From assembly GCA_913048525.1 (NCBI GenBank), contig CAJWWP010000074.1:1-5761 (forward strand): 5,761 nt of DNA, given 5' to 3'. Source of the DNA: GCA-002712965 sp913048525. GTDB taxonomy: Bacteria > Chloroflexota > Dehalococcoidia > Lucifugimonadales > UBA826. Positions 4,520-5,761 of the stretch are shown piece by piece (positions within the stretch are counted from its first letter, which is position 1; each line of letters starts with the position of its first letter). The position numbers were made by a program, and so were the translations under genes. Under the pieces are notes generated by a model. The model saw nothing but the letters and a program-made list of their open reading frames with translations. It made no database searches and was not told where the DNA came from.

Positions 4520-5761
4520 TTGGATTTGAACATAAATAACGAGAGCCTACCAATCGTAGTATTTGTCATTTCTATTCTTTTATACTCAGCAATTGGATTT
4601 ATTCAATCCGCCCTCTCCTCGGTTACAAGAGAGACGATATATGTATGGAAAAGTGAAGGAAGGAATCGAGCTGAAAAATTAGAATCCCTACTTAGAAGAT
4701 TCGATCAATGCCATTCAGCATTCTCAATATTAAAAGCTGCTGCCCTAGCGTTATCAGTTGTTGCAACAAATATATTACTTAATAAAGAAAGTGGCCAAAC
4801 CGATTGGGGTATAACACATACGCTCCTGGCCACGGCGGCAACCCTCCTTGGTCTGGGTATAGTAGAGACAATTATTAGAACTTGTGTTGGGGCAAGAGGG
4901 CCGTTGATAGCATCCTGGCTATCAGGATTTACTACATTTGTCGGAATACTTTTGAGTCCACTCACTAGATCTCAAGAGCGCATAATAGAGATCGGTTCAG
5001 TTACTACTGAAGAGGAAACAGCCGTAACAAACAATTCAGATGGGATGGTGATGCATCTAGACGACGAAGGGGAACCGCTAGAAGAGCATGAAGTACGAAT
5101 GATAAGGGGAGTATTTCAACTAGATAAAACCGTAGCTCGAGAAATCATGATACCAAGAGTTGATATGACATGCGCCGAAGTGACTACCTCTCTAGACCAA
5201 GTCGCAAATATTATGTTGTCTAGTGGCCACAGCAAAATTCCTGTTTATAAAGATGAATTGGATCATATAGAGGGCATTGCACACTCTATGGACATCTTGC
5301 GAATTATGTCTGATCCTTCAAACTTGCGAGCCACAAATATTACCCAGTTTCTAAGGCCAGTACTATACGTGCCCGAATCAAAGACACTAGAAGATCTTCT
5401 GACTGAATTTCAGGAGAAAAGAATGCAGATGGCCATCGTCGTTGACGAATATGGAGGGGTGTCCGGATTGGCAACGGTAGAGGATTTGGTGGAGGAAATC
5501 GTGGGTGAACTACATGACGAGTTCGATAGGGGTGATCCGAAAATTAGAAAGATCAGCGAGTCAGAATATTTCATGGATGCGGGTACGGACATAGACGACG
5601 TATCTCAAATAATTAATGTCTCGTTCGAAGGAGAGGGGTTCGATACTATCGGGGGATTCGTTCTTCATCAACTAGGTAAAATCCCAAGCGCAGGAGACAA
5701 GGTTGAATATCAAGATATACATATCGAAATCCTCTCCACAACAGGTCGACGCATTAGATCC
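4520..5761 (+). CDS. HlyC/CorC (TlyC)-family membrane protein with CBS pair, 3' end missing
   Basis: The frame is open for 414 codons from TTG 4520 to the last base of the window; probably only a few C-terminal residues are missing. Domains in order are a DUF21/CNNM-like membrane part with hydrophobic segments at about 10-30, 66-87, 99-120 and 127-147, an acidic linker (150-190), the family signature EVRMIRGVFQLDKTVAREIM followed by PRVDM (191-216), CBS 1 (to about 265), CBS 2 (about 275-333, with VVDEYGG at 307-313 and VEDLVEEIVGEL at 320-331), and a CorC_HlyC domain (about 345-414, with DTIGGFVLHQLGKIP). Relatives are linked to Mg2+/Co2+ transport or efflux; the old hemolysin name is misleading. 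The membrane part is divergent: the usual E-T/F-A-L is Q29-S-A-L and the usual GExxPK is VETIIR (115-120). TTG 4526 is an alternative start. The frame is the same as that of glmU, whose TAA ends at 4513, and the two are probably co-transcribed. Confidence 0.9.
   Translation, partial: MDLNINNESLPIVVFVISILLYSAIGFIQSALSSVTRETIYVWKSEGRNRAEKLESLLRRFDQCHSAFSILKAAALALSVVATNILLNKESGQTDWGITHTLLATAATLLGLGIVETIIRTCVGARGPLIASWLSGFTTFVGILLSPLTRSQERIIEIGSVTTEEETAVTNNSDGMVMHLDDEGEPLEEHEVRMIRGVFQLDKTVAREIMIPRVDMTCAEVTTSLDQVANIMLSSGHSKIPVYKDELDHIEGIAHSMDILRIMSDPSNLRATNITQFLRPVLYVPESKTLEDLLTEFQEKRMQMAIVVDEYGGVSGLATVEDLVEEIVGELHDEFDRGDPKIRKISESEYFMDAGTDIDDVSQIINVSFEGEGFDTIGGFVLHQLGKIPSAGDKVEYQDIHIEILSTTGRRIRS

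Noticed and set aside
3806..4569. Minus-strand frames of 61-83 codons across the end of glmU
   Set aside because: Shadows of glmU and of the glmU/CorC junction, with no start signal or family resemblance.
4705..5592. Minus-strand frames of 86 and 60 codons opposite the CorC-like gene
   Set aside because: The plus strand here encodes an uninterrupted membrane protein with CBS and CorC_HlyC domains.

Overview
The window is 5.76 kb of moderately AT-rich, densely coded bacterial chromosome. It holds five complete protein genes, one gene cut by the right edge, and possibly the last codons of another at the left edge. I see no tRNA, rRNA, CRISPR array, insertion sequence or phage gene. Four of the six main genes need a TTG start, and clear Shine-Dalgarno sequences are scarce. 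The mix of enzymes (alpha/beta hydrolase, SDR, trehalose-phosphatase, GlmU, HlyC/CorC-type protein) fits a free-living bacterium. A Chloroflexota/SAR202-like marine lineage is my guess from general resemblance only; no marker in the window proves it.

Layout. At 1-63 there is an open frame ending in TAA that may be the tail of an upstream gene. At 68-964 (+) lies an alpha/beta hydrolase with an intact Ser-His catalytic pair. At 961-1227 (-) lies a convergent 88-residue glycine-rich protein of unknown function whose stop codon overlaps the hydrolase stop. The 178-bp spacer 1228-1405 separates this small gene from a divergent SDR dehydrogenase (1406-2161, +) and is rich in regulatory signals. 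Only 17 bp after the SDR comes otsB, trehalose-6-phosphate phosphatase (2179-3000, +). A 148-bp spacer (3001-3148) holds a plausible promoter for glmU (3149-4513, +), the bifunctional enzyme making UDP-GlcNAc. Six bases after the glmU stop, and in the same frame, a HlyC/CorC/TlyC-family membrane protein begins (4520 to the window end, +).

How the genes work together. The SDR and otsB probably share a transcript, as do glmU and the CorC-like gene, but neither pair forms an obvious pathway. GlmU supplies the precursor for peptidoglycan and other envelope glycans. OtsB makes free trehalose, a compatible solute; its partner OtsA is not in the window. The hydrolase and SDR are typical members of large catabolic families whose substrates cannot be read from sequence.

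The most interesting part is the spacer 1228-1405. On the minus strand it carries a near-consensus promoter (TTGACA, 17-bp spacer, TAAAAT) for the 88-residue protein. A perfect 18-bp palindrome with the core GAAC-AATT-GTTC fills the spacer of that promoter, and two more AGAACA half-sites lie beside it at 10-bp spacing. This is the architecture of a tightly repressed gene, and the core matches the Gram-positive-type LexA (SOS) box. A small uncharacterised protein under SOS-like or other repressor control is the best candidate here for something undescribed. Two further perfect inverted repeats lie on the SDR side of the same spacer.
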